Part shown: positions 1-7,661 of the stretch, one piece after another
Position numbering within the stretch: position 1 is the stretch's first letter
How the letters are laid out: the number at the start of each line of letters is the position of its first letter
Assembly: GCF_016598615.1 (NCBI RefSeq)
Contig: NZ_CP066831.1
Location: 8,122,001 to 8,186,000, forward strand
Length of the DNA: 64,000 bases
DNA from: Streptomyces liliifuscus
GTDB taxonomy: Bacteria > Actinomycetota > Actinomycetes > Streptomycetales > Streptomycetaceae
Direction: 5' to 3'
Translations under genes and position numbers: made by a program
The notes under the pieces: generated by a model
What the model saw: the letters and a program-made list of their open reading frames with translations, nothing else
Database searches by the model: none
What the model was told of the DNA's origin: nothing

Positions 1-1133
1 CCGCGCAGAAGGACGTACGGGTCGAGCTGATCACGCTTCCCGAGGCGCGCCCGTACGACGAACTGGTCGTCTCCGCGGCCGCCAGCGGCGAACTGCCCGA
101 CCTGCTCGACTTCGACGGCCCGAACCTCTACAACTACGCCTGGTCGGGCAAGCTCAAGCCGATCGACTCCTGTGTGCCCGAGGCAGTGAAGGCCGATCTC
201 CTGCCCTCGATCCGCAAACAGGGCACCTATGAGGGCCGGTTGTGGGGTGTCGGCACCTTCGACTCCGGGCTCGGCCTCTATGTACGCCCCTCCATCCTCA
301 AGAAGGCCGGCATCCGTGTCCCGAGCGGCCCGGACGACGCCTGGACGGCCACCGAACTGACCGGCATCCTGCGGAAGCTGCGCAAGGAGGGCTACGAAAA
401 GCCCTTCGACCTCCGCCTCAACTACGCGCGCTCTGGCCAGGAGTGGAACACGTACGGGTTCGCGCCCGCCGTCTGGTCGGCCGGTGGCGACCTCATCGAC
501 CCCAAGGACCTGCGGACGGCGGAAGGTTTCCTCAACGGGCCCGAGGCGGTCGGGGCGATGACCACCCTCCAGAACTGGGTCGAGGAGGGTCTTGTCGATC
601 CGAACAAGGACGACAAGGCCTTCACCGGCGGGCGCAGCCCCGTCTCCTGGGTGGGGCACTGGACGTACCCCGAGTTCAGCGAGGCGTTCCCGGACGACGT
701 GCGGATCGTTCCGCTGCCCGACTTCGGCAGGGGAACCGTCACCGGGATGGGCTCCTGGCAGTGGGGTGTCACCGCGGGCGCCGTCGACGGGGACGCGGTC
801 TGGCGGTTCCTCGCGTACCTCCTGGAGCCCCGGGAGGTCCTGCGGATGAGCCGGGCCAACGGGGCGATCCCGGCGACGGACAGCGCCGTCGAGCTCTCGC
901 CGAGGTTCGCCGAGGGCGGTGCCGAGCACCTTTTCATCGAGCAGCTGAGGAGCGGAGTCGCGCGGCCGCGGTCGCAGACCCCGGCCTACCCGGCGGTCAG
1001 CGGTGCCTTCTCGCGGGCCTTCGCGGAGATCATGCTCGACCGTGCCCCGGTGAAGGCCGCCCTGGACAAGGCGGTCCGCCGGATCGACAAGGACCTGGCC
1101 GACCACCAGGGTTACCCGTCGGCCGGGCCATGA
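1..1133 (+). CDS. ABC-type sugar solute-binding protein, 5' end outside window
   Basis: The gene is open from the window edge (first full codon at 3), so the signal peptide and start are not visible; 376 residues remain. The sequence reads as a family 1 extracellular sugar-binding protein: an early segment in which residues are 'proposed' as the binding cleft (LPDLLDFDGPNLYNYAW), the GxLWGVGTF hinge-type motif, and a C-terminal AF..I..DRAPVKAALDKA helix typical of this fold. No permease or ATPase follows. Instead its stop overlaps the start of the histidine kinase (ATGA at 1130-1133), so the two are translationally coupled. I infer that it presents a ligand to the kinase rather than, or as well as, to a transporter. 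The ligand is unknown. Confidence 0.85.
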   Translation, partial: AQKDVRVELITLPEARPYDELVVSAAASGELPDLLDFDGPNLYNYAWSGKLKPIDSCVPEAVKADLLPSIRKQGTYEGRLWGVGTFDSGLGLYVRPSILKKAGIRVPSGPDDAWTATELTGILRKLRKEGYEKPFDLRLNYARSGQEWNTYGFAPAVWSAGGDLIDPKDLRTAEGFLNGPEAVGAMTTLQNWVEEGLVDPNKDDKAFTGGRSPVSWVGHWTYPEFSEAFPDDVRIVPLPDFGRGTVTGMGSWQWGVTAGAVDGDAVWRFLAYLLEPREVLRMSRANGAIPATDSAVELSPRFAEGGAEHLFIEQLRSGVARPRSQTPAYPAVSGAFSRAFAEIMLDRAPVKAALDKAVRRIDKDLADHQGYPSAGP

Positions 1134-4081
1134 GACCCGGCGGACGACGTACCCCGGGCGGTACACGCGGGCCCGAGGACGCGGAACGAAGGCTGCCGGG
1201 CATCGTACGGAGATCGGCCGGCGCGCGCGGCCCTCTCCGCCTGCGGAGGCCCGGCCGGGGCGGACGGCCCGGACTTCCTGGCGGGCCCGGACTTCCTGGC
1301 CGGTCCGGACCCCCTGGACGGACCGGACGAACCGGCGGGCCCGGACGAACCGGCCGCACCCGCACCGGAACCCCGCTGCTCGCCCGGCTGCGCGTCGGCA
1401 CCAAGCTCATGCTGTTGGTGCTGCTGCCGGTCTCCGGGCTCCTCGCCTTCACGGTCTTCTCGGCCGTGACCGACTGGCGCGAGGCGCGCACCCTGCGGGA
1501 GTTCAGGACCGCCACGCGCGTCTCCTTCGCCCTGACCGGGCTCACCGAGGCACTGGCCCGTGAGCGCCTCGCCGAGGTCCTCGCGGCGGTGGACCCGGAC
1601 CGGCCGGGCGTGACGGCCGAACGGGACGCCGCCCGGCGCGCCACGGACCGGGCGCTGGCCGCCGCGCGGGAAGGCGCCGAGCACGGCACCGGGCAGCCGG
1701 ACGTCCTCGGACAGCTCGACGCCAAGGGCCGGCAGCTCTTCGCGACCAGACTGGAGGCGGGCAGCGGCTCGTTCACCCCGATGGAGACCGAGCAGACGTA
1801 CGCGAGCCTCACCAACGACCTGCTCAACACCGTCCACCATCTCGACTCGGGCCGCCCCTCACGGGCCTCCGGCCGTGCCGCGGACGGCTATCTGGCCGCA
1901 CTGGAGGCCATCGAGGCCGCCGAGCGCGAACGCGCCGACCTGGCCGTCCTGTTCGCGACGGGCCCCGGCAACGCCCCTGGAGCCACGGGCAACGCCCCCG
2001 GTGCCACGGGCGACCCCTCGCAGGCACTGAGCGACCCCTGGCAGGCCCTGGAGGCCGCCCAGCTCGACACCTTCCGGCAGAACGTCTCGGGACGGCTCAA
2101 GGTGCGGCTGTCGGGCGTGCTGCTCCAGCCCGCGGGCCGTACGGTCCGGGCCACGCGCGAGGCCCTCGCCGCGGGTGACACCGCGAAACTGCCCTCCCTG
2201 GAACGCTGGTTGGCCGCCTCCACCAGCCGCCTCACCGCCCTGCGCGCGATCGCGGACGCCGCCGAGGACGAGCTGGCGACCGCCGCCGACCGTGATCTGC
2301 GGGCCGTGAAGGAGCGCGGCGAACGCGAACTGGGCCTCTCCGTAGTGGTCCTTCTCGCCGTCACCGTCCTCGCGCTGACCCTGCGCCGCTCGATCAACCG
2401 CCCCCTCACCGAGGTGTCCGAGGGCGCCAAGGCACTCGCCGACGGCGACCTGTCGTACGACATCCGCTACACGGGACGCGACGAGATCGGCGACGTGGCC
2501 GACACCTTTCGCGAACTCCACGTGACCAGCGAGCGGTTCGCCGCCGAGATCCGCGCCATGAACACGGCGATCGACGACAACCGGCTCGGCCACCGGGCCG
2601 ATGTCGCGGCGTTCGGCGGGACCTGGGCGCAGCTGCTGCGCGGTATGAACGCCACGATGGCGTCGTTCGCCGCCGCCCACGGACGGCGCGACAAGGCCGA
2701 ACAGGAGCTGGAGAGCATCTTCAACCTCTCCCTGGATCTGCTGTGCATCAGCGGGCTCGACGGCTACTTCAAGCGTGTGAACCCGGCCTTCGAGAGAACA
2801 CTCGGCTACCCCGGCAGGACCCTGCTGTCCAGGCCGTACCTCGACTTCGTGCACGAGGAGGACCGCGACCGCGTCCAGGCCATCCTCGACCGGCTGGCGA
2901 CCGGCGCCGAGGTCGTCGAGTTCGAGAACCGCTACGTACGCGGCGACGGCACCGAGTGCTGGCTCCAGTGGAGCTGCCGTCCCGTCATCGAGGAGGGCCT
3001 CATCTACGCCGCCGCGCGCGATGTCACCGAGAGCCGCCGCGCCGCCCGCGAACAGGCCGCGCTGCGCAGCGTCGCCACCCTGGTGGCCCGCGGCGTCCCG
3101 CCGCACGAGGTGTTCACGGCCGTCGCGCACGAGGTGGGACTGCTGCTGAGCACGAGTTCCGCGGCCGTCCTGCGGTACGAGGCCGACGGCGCCGCCACCG
3201 TCCTCGGCTCCGCCCGTACGGCCGCGACGGAGGGGCAGGAGGCGGCGCGGGCGGTGGCCGCCACCGGGCGCGCGGCCCGCGTCGGCCGTTCCGTCGGGGC
3301 GCCGATCGTCGTCGACGACCGCCTCTGGGGCGCCGTCGTCGTGTCCGCCTCGCGCCCCGAACCGCTGCCCAGGGGAACCGAGTCGCGCCTCGCCGACTTC
3401 ACGGAACTCATCGCCACCGCCATCGCCAACGCGGACAGCCGCGCCCAACTGGCCGCCTCACGCGCGCGCGTGGTGGCCGCCGGTGACGCGTCCCGGCGGC
3501 GCCTCGAACGCGATCTGCACGACGGCGTCCAGCAGCGTCTCGTCTCGCTCCAGCTGGATCTGCGCACGGCCGAGTCCATGACGGAGGACCAGCCGGCCGA
3601 GCTCGTCGAGCAGCTGGCGCACATCGGCAAGGGCCTGGACGACGCCTTCGAGGACCTGCTGCAGATCTCCCGGGGCATCCATCCGGCGATCCTCTCCAAG
3701 GGCGGCCTCGGCCCCGCCCTGCGCGCCCTGGCCAGGCGTTCCGCCGTACCCGTGGAGCTGGATCTTGAGCTGCCGGGAGCCCGCCTCCCGGAACGGATCG
3801 AGGTGGCCGTCTACTACGTGACCTCCGAGTGCCTCACCAACGCCGCCAAGCACGCGCGCGCGACGGTGGTCGAGGTACGGGCGAGGGTGTACGAGGACGT
3901 CCTGGAGGTCGTCATCGGCGACGACGGGGTCGGGGGAGCCGAACCGGGCGGCGGCTCCGGGCTGATCGGGCTCACCGACCGGGTCGAGGCGACCGGCGGC
4001 AGGCTCACCGTCAGAAGCCCGCCGGGCAGAGGGACCACACTGATCGCACGGCTGCCCCTGCCGAGGTCCGCCGCGGAGTGA
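1130..4081 (+). CDS. Sensor histidine kinase with NIT-like, HAMP, PAS and GAF domains
   Basis: A 983-residue membrane sensor kinase. Visible order: a basic Gly/Pro/Arg tail with collagen-like triplets (residues 42-77), TM1 (about 92-112), an extracellular helical region resembling nitrate/nitrite-sensing domains (about 115-400), TM2 (about 402-420), HAMP, PAS (about 525-637), GAF (about 648-770), a HisKA_3 dimerisation helix with the phospho-acceptor H797 in RDLHDGVQQR, and a HATPase domain with N-box TNAAKHA and G-boxes GDDGVGG and GLIGLTDR. This is the NarX/DesK class, which pairs with LuxR-type regulators; one is encoded at 4761. The start is taken as the ATG overlapping the upstream stop codon. 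A downstream start just before TM1 would remove the odd tail and cannot be excluded. Confidence 0.88.
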   Translation: MRPGGRRTPGGTRGPEDAERRLPGIVRRSAGARGPLRLRRPGRGGRPGLPGGPGLPGRSGPPGRTGRTGGPGRTGRTRTGTPLLARLRVGTKLMLLVLLPVSGLLAFTVFSAVTDWREARTLREFRTATRVSFALTGLTEALARERLAEVLAAVDPDRPGVTAERDAARRATDRALAAAREGAEHGTGQPDVLGQLDAKGRQLFATRLEAGSGSFTPMETEQTYASLTNDLLNTVHHLDSGRPSRASGRAADGYLAALEAIEAAERERADLAVLFATGPGNAPGATGNAPGATGDPSQALSDPWQALEAAQLDTFRQNVSGRLKVRLSGVLLQPAGRTVRATREALAAGDTAKLPSLERWLAASTSRLTALRAIADAAEDELATAADRDLRAVKERGERELGLSVVVLLAVTVLALTLRRSINRPLTEVSEGAKALADGDLSYDIRYTGRDEIGDVADTFRELHVTSERFAAEIRAMNTAIDDNRLGHRADVAAFGGTWAQLLRGMNATMASFAAAHGRRDKAEQELESIFNLSLDLLCISGLDGYFKRVNPAFERTLGYPGRTLLSRPYLDFVHEEDRDRVQAILDRLATGAEVVEFENRYVRGDGTECWLQWSCRPVIEEGLIYAAARDVTESRRAAREQAALRSVATLVARGVPPHEVFTAVAHEVGLLLSTSSAAVLRYEADGAATVLGSARTAATEGQEAARAVAATGRAARVGRSVGAPIVVDDRLWGAVVVSASRPEPLPRGTESRLADFTELIATAIANADSRAQLAASRARVVAAGDASRRRLERDLHDGVQQRLVSLQLDLRTAESMTEDQPAELVEQLAHIGKGLDDAFEDLLQISRGIHPAILSKGGLGPALRALARRSAVPVELDLELPGARLPERIEVAVYYVTSECLTNAAKHARATVVEVRARVYEDVLEVVIGDDGVGGAEPGGGSGLIGLTDRVEATGGRLTVRSPPGRGTTLIARLPLPRSAAE
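1253..1360 (+). repeat. Collagen-like Gly-X-Y coding repeat
   Basis: Within the kinase gene, twelve consecutive Gly-X-Y triplets are encoded (GRG GRP GLP GGP GLP GRS ...), residues 42-77. At DNA level the core is an imperfect tandem of an 18-bp unit beginning cccggacttcctgg at about 1268-1303, followed by a ggac(g/c)aaccgg-type repeat. Confidence 0.7.
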
Positions 4082-4128
4082 CCGGCGGCTCTTCCTGTTC
4101 CGGCCGGCGGCCCTCCCCGGACTGAACT

Positions 4129-4215
4129 GCGGTCGTCTCCCGACCGGTCGACAGCCGTCTCCGGCCCGACCGACGGTCGTTTCCGGTCTGACGGCGGTCG
4201 TCCCCGGACACGTGA
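4129..4215. repeat. Degenerate short tandem repeat
   Basis: About four degenerate copies of a 21-25 bp unit built around ggtcgtctccgg (gcggtcgtctcccg, agccgtctccggc, cggtcgtttccgg, cggtcgtccccgg). They lie just after the kinase gene in an otherwise non-coding gap of 679 bp between kinase and response regulator. No function is evident. Confidence 0.5.
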
Positions 4216-4324
4216 CTGCCCGGAACGCACGCGGTGTCGGACGTCCAGCGAGGGGGAGTCCTGGACTCGGTGACGTACGCACGCTCCGGGCGGTCTGCAC
4301 GGACGGTGAGGCGGCCGTCCGGCC

Positions 4325-4537
4325 TCAGGGGCGGGGCGTCCCGCCGTTCGGTGCCGACCGCAGGCGCTTGGCGCGCACGATGTCGGGGTCGCGGGGGTCG
4401 AGGCCGGACAGCAGGCCGTCCGAGTACCGCTCCTCGTCCCCGTACGGGGAGAACTCGTCCTCGTACGGCCGCACACGGACCGACCGCCGTCGCTTCTCGA
4501 TCCGTGTCTGTCGCATCTTCCGCAGCCTTTCGGTCAT
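4325..4537 (-). CDS. Possible small basic protein of unknown function
   Basis: A 70-residue reading frame beginning MTERLRKMRQTRIEKRRRS and ending near the 3' side of the repeat tract. It has a strongly basic N-terminus (RLRKMRQTRIEKRRR) followed by a Tyr/Asp/Glu-rich middle (PYEDEFSPYGDEERYSDG), a composition more like a real protein than a high-GC shadow frame. It is the only plausible gene in the 679-bp kinase/regulator gap. A GAGGGG stretch lies about 11 nt upstream. I recognise no family. It could still be a chance frame. Confidence 0.35.
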   Translation of the reverse strand: MTERLRKMRQTRIEKRRRSVRVRPYEDEFSPYGDEERYSDGLLSGLDPRDPDIVRAKRLRSAPNGGTPRP

Positions 4538-4760
4538 CGGCCCGCCGCCCCTCGCCCGGGGCGGCGGACCACCTGCATCTGCACTGCTACGAGCATTCCC
4601 TCGAACTGTCTTCGTGTCGTCACGGCCAGCCCCCGAAACGGCTTCCGGTTCTCCACCATTGCCCACCTGCGGCTAGCCGTAACCGGCCATGTCCGGCAGG
4701 CTGTTGGAGGCGTACCGCAGACGCGCACCGCACCGGTCGGCCGAGCGGACGGGGAGCACC

Positions 4761-5432
4761 ATGGACGCAGCACAGCCGCCCGCGCGCGGGACGGTCGTCC
4801 TGGCCGACGACGACGTCCTGCTCAGAGAGGGTCTGGCCAGCCTCTGCGAGCGGCTCGGCTACGAGGTGGCGGGCCAGGCCGGCGACGCGAACGGGCTCCT
4901 GGAACTGGTGGCCGAGCACGTGCCGGACCTGGTGATCGTCGACATCAGGATGCCGCCCACCCAGTCCACGGAGGGGCTGAAGGCGGCCCGGGGCATCCGT
5001 GAGCGGTATCCCGACCTCGGCATCCTCGTGCTGTCCGCCTTCGTGGAGGTCGAGGACGCCCTGGAGCTGCTCGCGAGCGGGCGGCGAATCGGCTATCTGC
5101 TCAAGAGCCGGGTCACGGTCGTGGACGAGTTCATCGAGGCGCTGGAGCGCATCCGCAAGGGCGGCTCGGTCGTCGACCCCTCCCTGGTGCGGGAGCTGGT
5201 CTCGGCCCAGCGCCGGGACGACCCGCTGTCCTTCCTCAGCACCCGGGAGCGGGAGGTGCTGGAGCTCATGGCCGAGGGCCGCTCGAACGCCGGCATCGGC
5301 CGGCGGCTGTGGGTGACCGAGGGCACCGTCGAGAAGCACGTCCGCAGCATTCTCGGCAAGCTCCGGCTGCCGGAGGCCGCGGACGACCACCGGCGGGTGC
5401 GGGCGGTGCTCACGTTCCTGGAGTCACGCTGA
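4761..5432 (+). CDS. LuxR/NarL-type response regulator
   Basis: A 223-residue two-component regulator. The N-terminal receiver has the acidic pair DDD, phospho-acceptor D61 in VIVDIRMPP, and the late Lys in LLKSRV. The C-terminal LuxR helix-turn-helix spans about 155-205 (LSTREREVLELMAEG, then TVEKHVRSILGKL). It is the probable partner of the kinase at 1130, although 679 bp separate them. The ATG at 4761 is preferred because GGGGAGC precedes it at proper distance; an in-frame ATG at 4689 lacks a ribosome binding site. A small hairpin follows the stop. Confidence 0.93.
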   Translation: MDAAQPPARGTVVLADDDVLLREGLASLCERLGYEVAGQAGDANGLLELVAEHVPDLVIVDIRMPPTQSTEGLKAARGIRERYPDLGILVLSAFVEVEDALELLASGRRIGYLLKSRVTVVDEFIEALERIRKGGSVVDPSLVRELVSAQRRDDPLSFLSTREREVLELMAEGRSNAGIGRRLWVTEGTVEKHVRSILGKLRLPEAADDHRRVRAVLTFLESR

Positions 5433-5450
5433 CCCGCTCCGCTGGAAGGG

Positions 5451-5469
5451 GCGCACGAAGGTCGTGCGC
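5451..5469 (+). terminator. Candidate terminator hairpin after response regulator
   Basis: Perfect 8-bp stem GCGCACGA/TCGTGCGC with an AGG loop, 18 nt after the response regulator stop. There is no T tract, as is usual in Streptomyces. Confidence 0.45.
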
Positions 5470-5472
5470 AGT

Positions 5473-5541
5473 CTGCGGGCCGGCCGTGGCTCGGCGCGCA
5501 GTTCCCCGCGCCCCTTACGGGGCGGGTCAAGGGGCGCGGGG
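5473..5541. repeat. Dispersed GC-rich intergenic repeat, copy 1
   Basis: Contains CTGCGGGCCGGCCGTGGCT (5473-5491), GCAGTTCCCCGCGCCCCT (to 5515) and the partial inverse arm AGGGGCGCGGGG (5530-5541). The same blocks recur near 32.03, 40.29, 40.78 and 61.0 kb. Confidence 0.75.
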
Positions 5542-5561
5542 TGTCCGGCACGGCGTCCGCG

Positions 5562-5591
5562 GTGTCACACCCCGCCAGTAGGGTGTGAGAC
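5562..5591 (+). promoter_or_regulatory. Candidate uvrC promoter -10 within an inverted repeat
   Basis: GTGTCACACCC (5562-5572) and GGGTGTGAGAC (5581-5591) form an 11-bp inverted repeat with one mismatch, ending exactly at the uvrC ATG. A -10-like TAGGGT (5579-5584) sits 7 nt before the ATG, which fits a leaderless transcript. No ribosome binding site and no convincing -35 were seen. Confidence 0.4.
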
Positions 5592-7661
5592 ATGGCCGAC
5601 CCCTCCAGCTACCGCCCCAAGCCGGGACAGATCCCCGACTCGCCGGGGGTCTACAAATTCCGCGACGAGCACCGCCGGGTGATCTACGTCGGGAAGGCGA
5701 AGAGCCTGCGCCAGCGCCTGGCGAGTTACTTCCAGGACCTCGCCGGCCTCCACCCGCGCACGCGCACGATGGTCACCACGGCCGCGTCGGTGGAGTGGAC
5801 GGTGGTGTCCACGGAGGTCGAGGCGCTGCAGCTGGAGTACTCCTGGATCAAGGAGTTCGACCCCCGGTTCAACGTCAAGTACCGCGACGACAAGAGCTAT
5901 CCGTATCTCGCGGTCACCATGAACGAACAGTTTCCGCGCGTGCAGGTGATGCGCGGCCAGAAGAAGAAGGGCGTGCGCTACTTCGGTCCCTACGGACACG
6001 CGTGGGCGATCCGCGACACCGTGGACCTCCTCCTGCGCGTCTTCCCCGTACGGACGTGCTCCGCGGGCGTGTTCAAGAACGCCGCGCGCACCGGCCGCCC
6101 CTGTCTGCTCGGCTACATCGGCAAGTGCTCCGCCCCCTGTGTCGAGCGGGTCTCCCCCGAGGAGCACCGCGAACTCGCCGAGGAGTTCTGCGACTTCATG
6201 GCCGGCCGCACGGGGACGTACATCCGCCGCCTGGAGCGACGGATGACGGACGCGGCGGAGGAGATGGAGTACGAGCGGGCCGCCCGCCTGCGCGACGACA
6301 TCGAGGCCCTCAAGAAGGCCATGGAGAAGAGCGCCGTCGTGCTCGCCGACGCGACGGACGCCGACCTGATCGCGCTCGCCGAGGACGAGCTGGAAGCGGC
6401 CGTGCAGATCTTCCACGTACGCGGCGGCCGGGTCCGCGGCCAGCGCGGCTGGGTCACCGACAAGGTCGAGGCCGTCACCACGGGTGACCTGGTCGAGCAC
6501 GCGCTGCAGCAGCTCTACGGAGAGGAGACCGGCGACTCCGTACCGAAGGAGGTGCTCGTCCCGGCGCTGCCCGAACCGGTGGAGCCCGTCCAGGAGTGGC
6601 TCGCCGAGCGCCGCGGGTCGAACGTGTCGCTGCGGATCCCGCAGCGCGGCGACAAGAAGGCCCTCATGGAGACGGTCCAGCGCAACGCGCACCAGGCGCT
6701 GGGCCTGCACAAGACCAAGCGGGCCTCCGACCTCACCACCCGCTCCCGGGCCCTGGAGGAGATCGCCGAGGCCCTCGACCTGGACAGCGCGCCGCTGCGG
6801 ATCGAGTGCTACGACATCTCGCACCTCCAGGGCGACGACGTCGTGGCGTCGATGGTCGTCTTCGAGGACGGGCTGCAGCGCAAGGGCGAGTACCGCCGCT
6901 TCCAGATCAAGGGCTTCGAGGGCCAGGACGACGTCCGGTCCATGCACGAGGTGATCACCCGCCGCTTCAGGCGGTACCTCGCCGAGAAGGAGAAGACCGG
7001 CGAGTGGGCCGACGGCGAGAACGGGCTCACCGAGGAGGACGGGCGGCCCAAGCGGTTCGCGTACCCCCCGCAGCTGGTCGTCGTCGACGGCGGACAGCCG
7101 CAGGTCGCCGCAGCCCAGCGCGCGCTGGACGAGCTCGGTATCGACGACATCGCCGTGTGCGGCCTGGCCAAGCGCCTCGAAGAGGTCTGGGTGCCCGGCG
7201 AGGACGACCCGGTGGTGCTGCCACGTACCAGTGAAGGGCTCTATCTTCTTCAGCGTGTGCGCGACGAGGCGCACCGCTTCGCGATCACCTACCAGCGCAC
7301 CAAGCGGGCCCGGCGGTTCAGGGCGAGCCCGCTGGACGACGTGCCGGGCCTCGGTGAGACGCGCAAACAGGCGTTGATCAAGCATTTCGGCTCGGTGAAG
7401 AAGCTGCGGTCCGCGACAATCGACCAGATCTGCGAGGTTCCCGGCATAGGCCGCAAGACGGCCGAGGCGATCGCCGTGGCCCTCGCCCAGGCGGTCCCGG
7501 CGGCACCCGCCGTGAACACCGCGACTGGAGAGATCATGGAAGACGAGGAATTCGCGACAGAGGAGTACGCGACAGACGCGGAATCCGAGACGACGGCGGG
7601 TTCCGCGGGGGAGCCCGTGTCCGCGGGCTCCTCGGACGAACGACGGGGGCAGGAGAGATGA
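5592..7661 (+). CDS. uvrC: Excinuclease ABC subunit C
   Basis: UvrC makes both incisions around bulky lesions in nucleotide excision repair, after UvrA and UvrB load on damaged DNA. The 689-residue product has the N-terminal GIY-YIG nuclease (GVYKF and VIYVGKAKSLRQR, about 14-95), a UVR motif for UvrB binding (EYERAARLRDDIEALKKA, about 215-235), the RNase H-like nuclease with ECYDISHLQG, and C-terminal tandem helix-hairpin-helix (PGLGETRKQALI and PGIGRKTAEAI). An acidic tail of about 45 residues follows, as in other streptomycete UvrC. The gene heads an overlapping cluster with rapZ, yvcK and whiA. Confidence 0.97.
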   Translation: MADPSSYRPKPGQIPDSPGVYKFRDEHRRVIYVGKAKSLRQRLASYFQDLAGLHPRTRTMVTTAASVEWTVVSTEVEALQLEYSWIKEFDPRFNVKYRDDKSYPYLAVTMNEQFPRVQVMRGQKKKGVRYFGPYGHAWAIRDTVDLLLRVFPVRTCSAGVFKNAARTGRPCLLGYIGKCSAPCVERVSPEEHRELAEEFCDFMAGRTGTYIRRLERRMTDAAEEMEYERAARLRDDIEALKKAMEKSAVVLADATDADLIALAEDELEAAVQIFHVRGGRVRGQRGWVTDKVEAVTTGDLVEHALQQLYGEETGDSVPKEVLVPALPEPVEPVQEWLAERRGSNVSLRIPQRGDKKALMETVQRNAHQALGLHKTKRASDLTTRSRALEEIAEALDLDSAPLRIECYDISHLQGDDVVASMVVFEDGLQRKGEYRRFQIKGFEGQDDVRSMHEVITRRFRRYLAEKEKTGEWADGENGLTEEDGRPKRFAYPPQLVVVDGGQPQVAAAQRALDELGIDDIAVCGLAKRLEEVWVPGEDDPVVLPRTSEGLYLLQRVRDEAHRFAITYQRTKRARRFRASPLDDVPGLGETRKQALIKHFGSVKKLRSATIDQICEVPGIGRKTAEAIAVALAQAVPAAPAVNTATGEIMEDEEFATEEYATDAESETTAGSAGEPVSAGSSDERRGQER

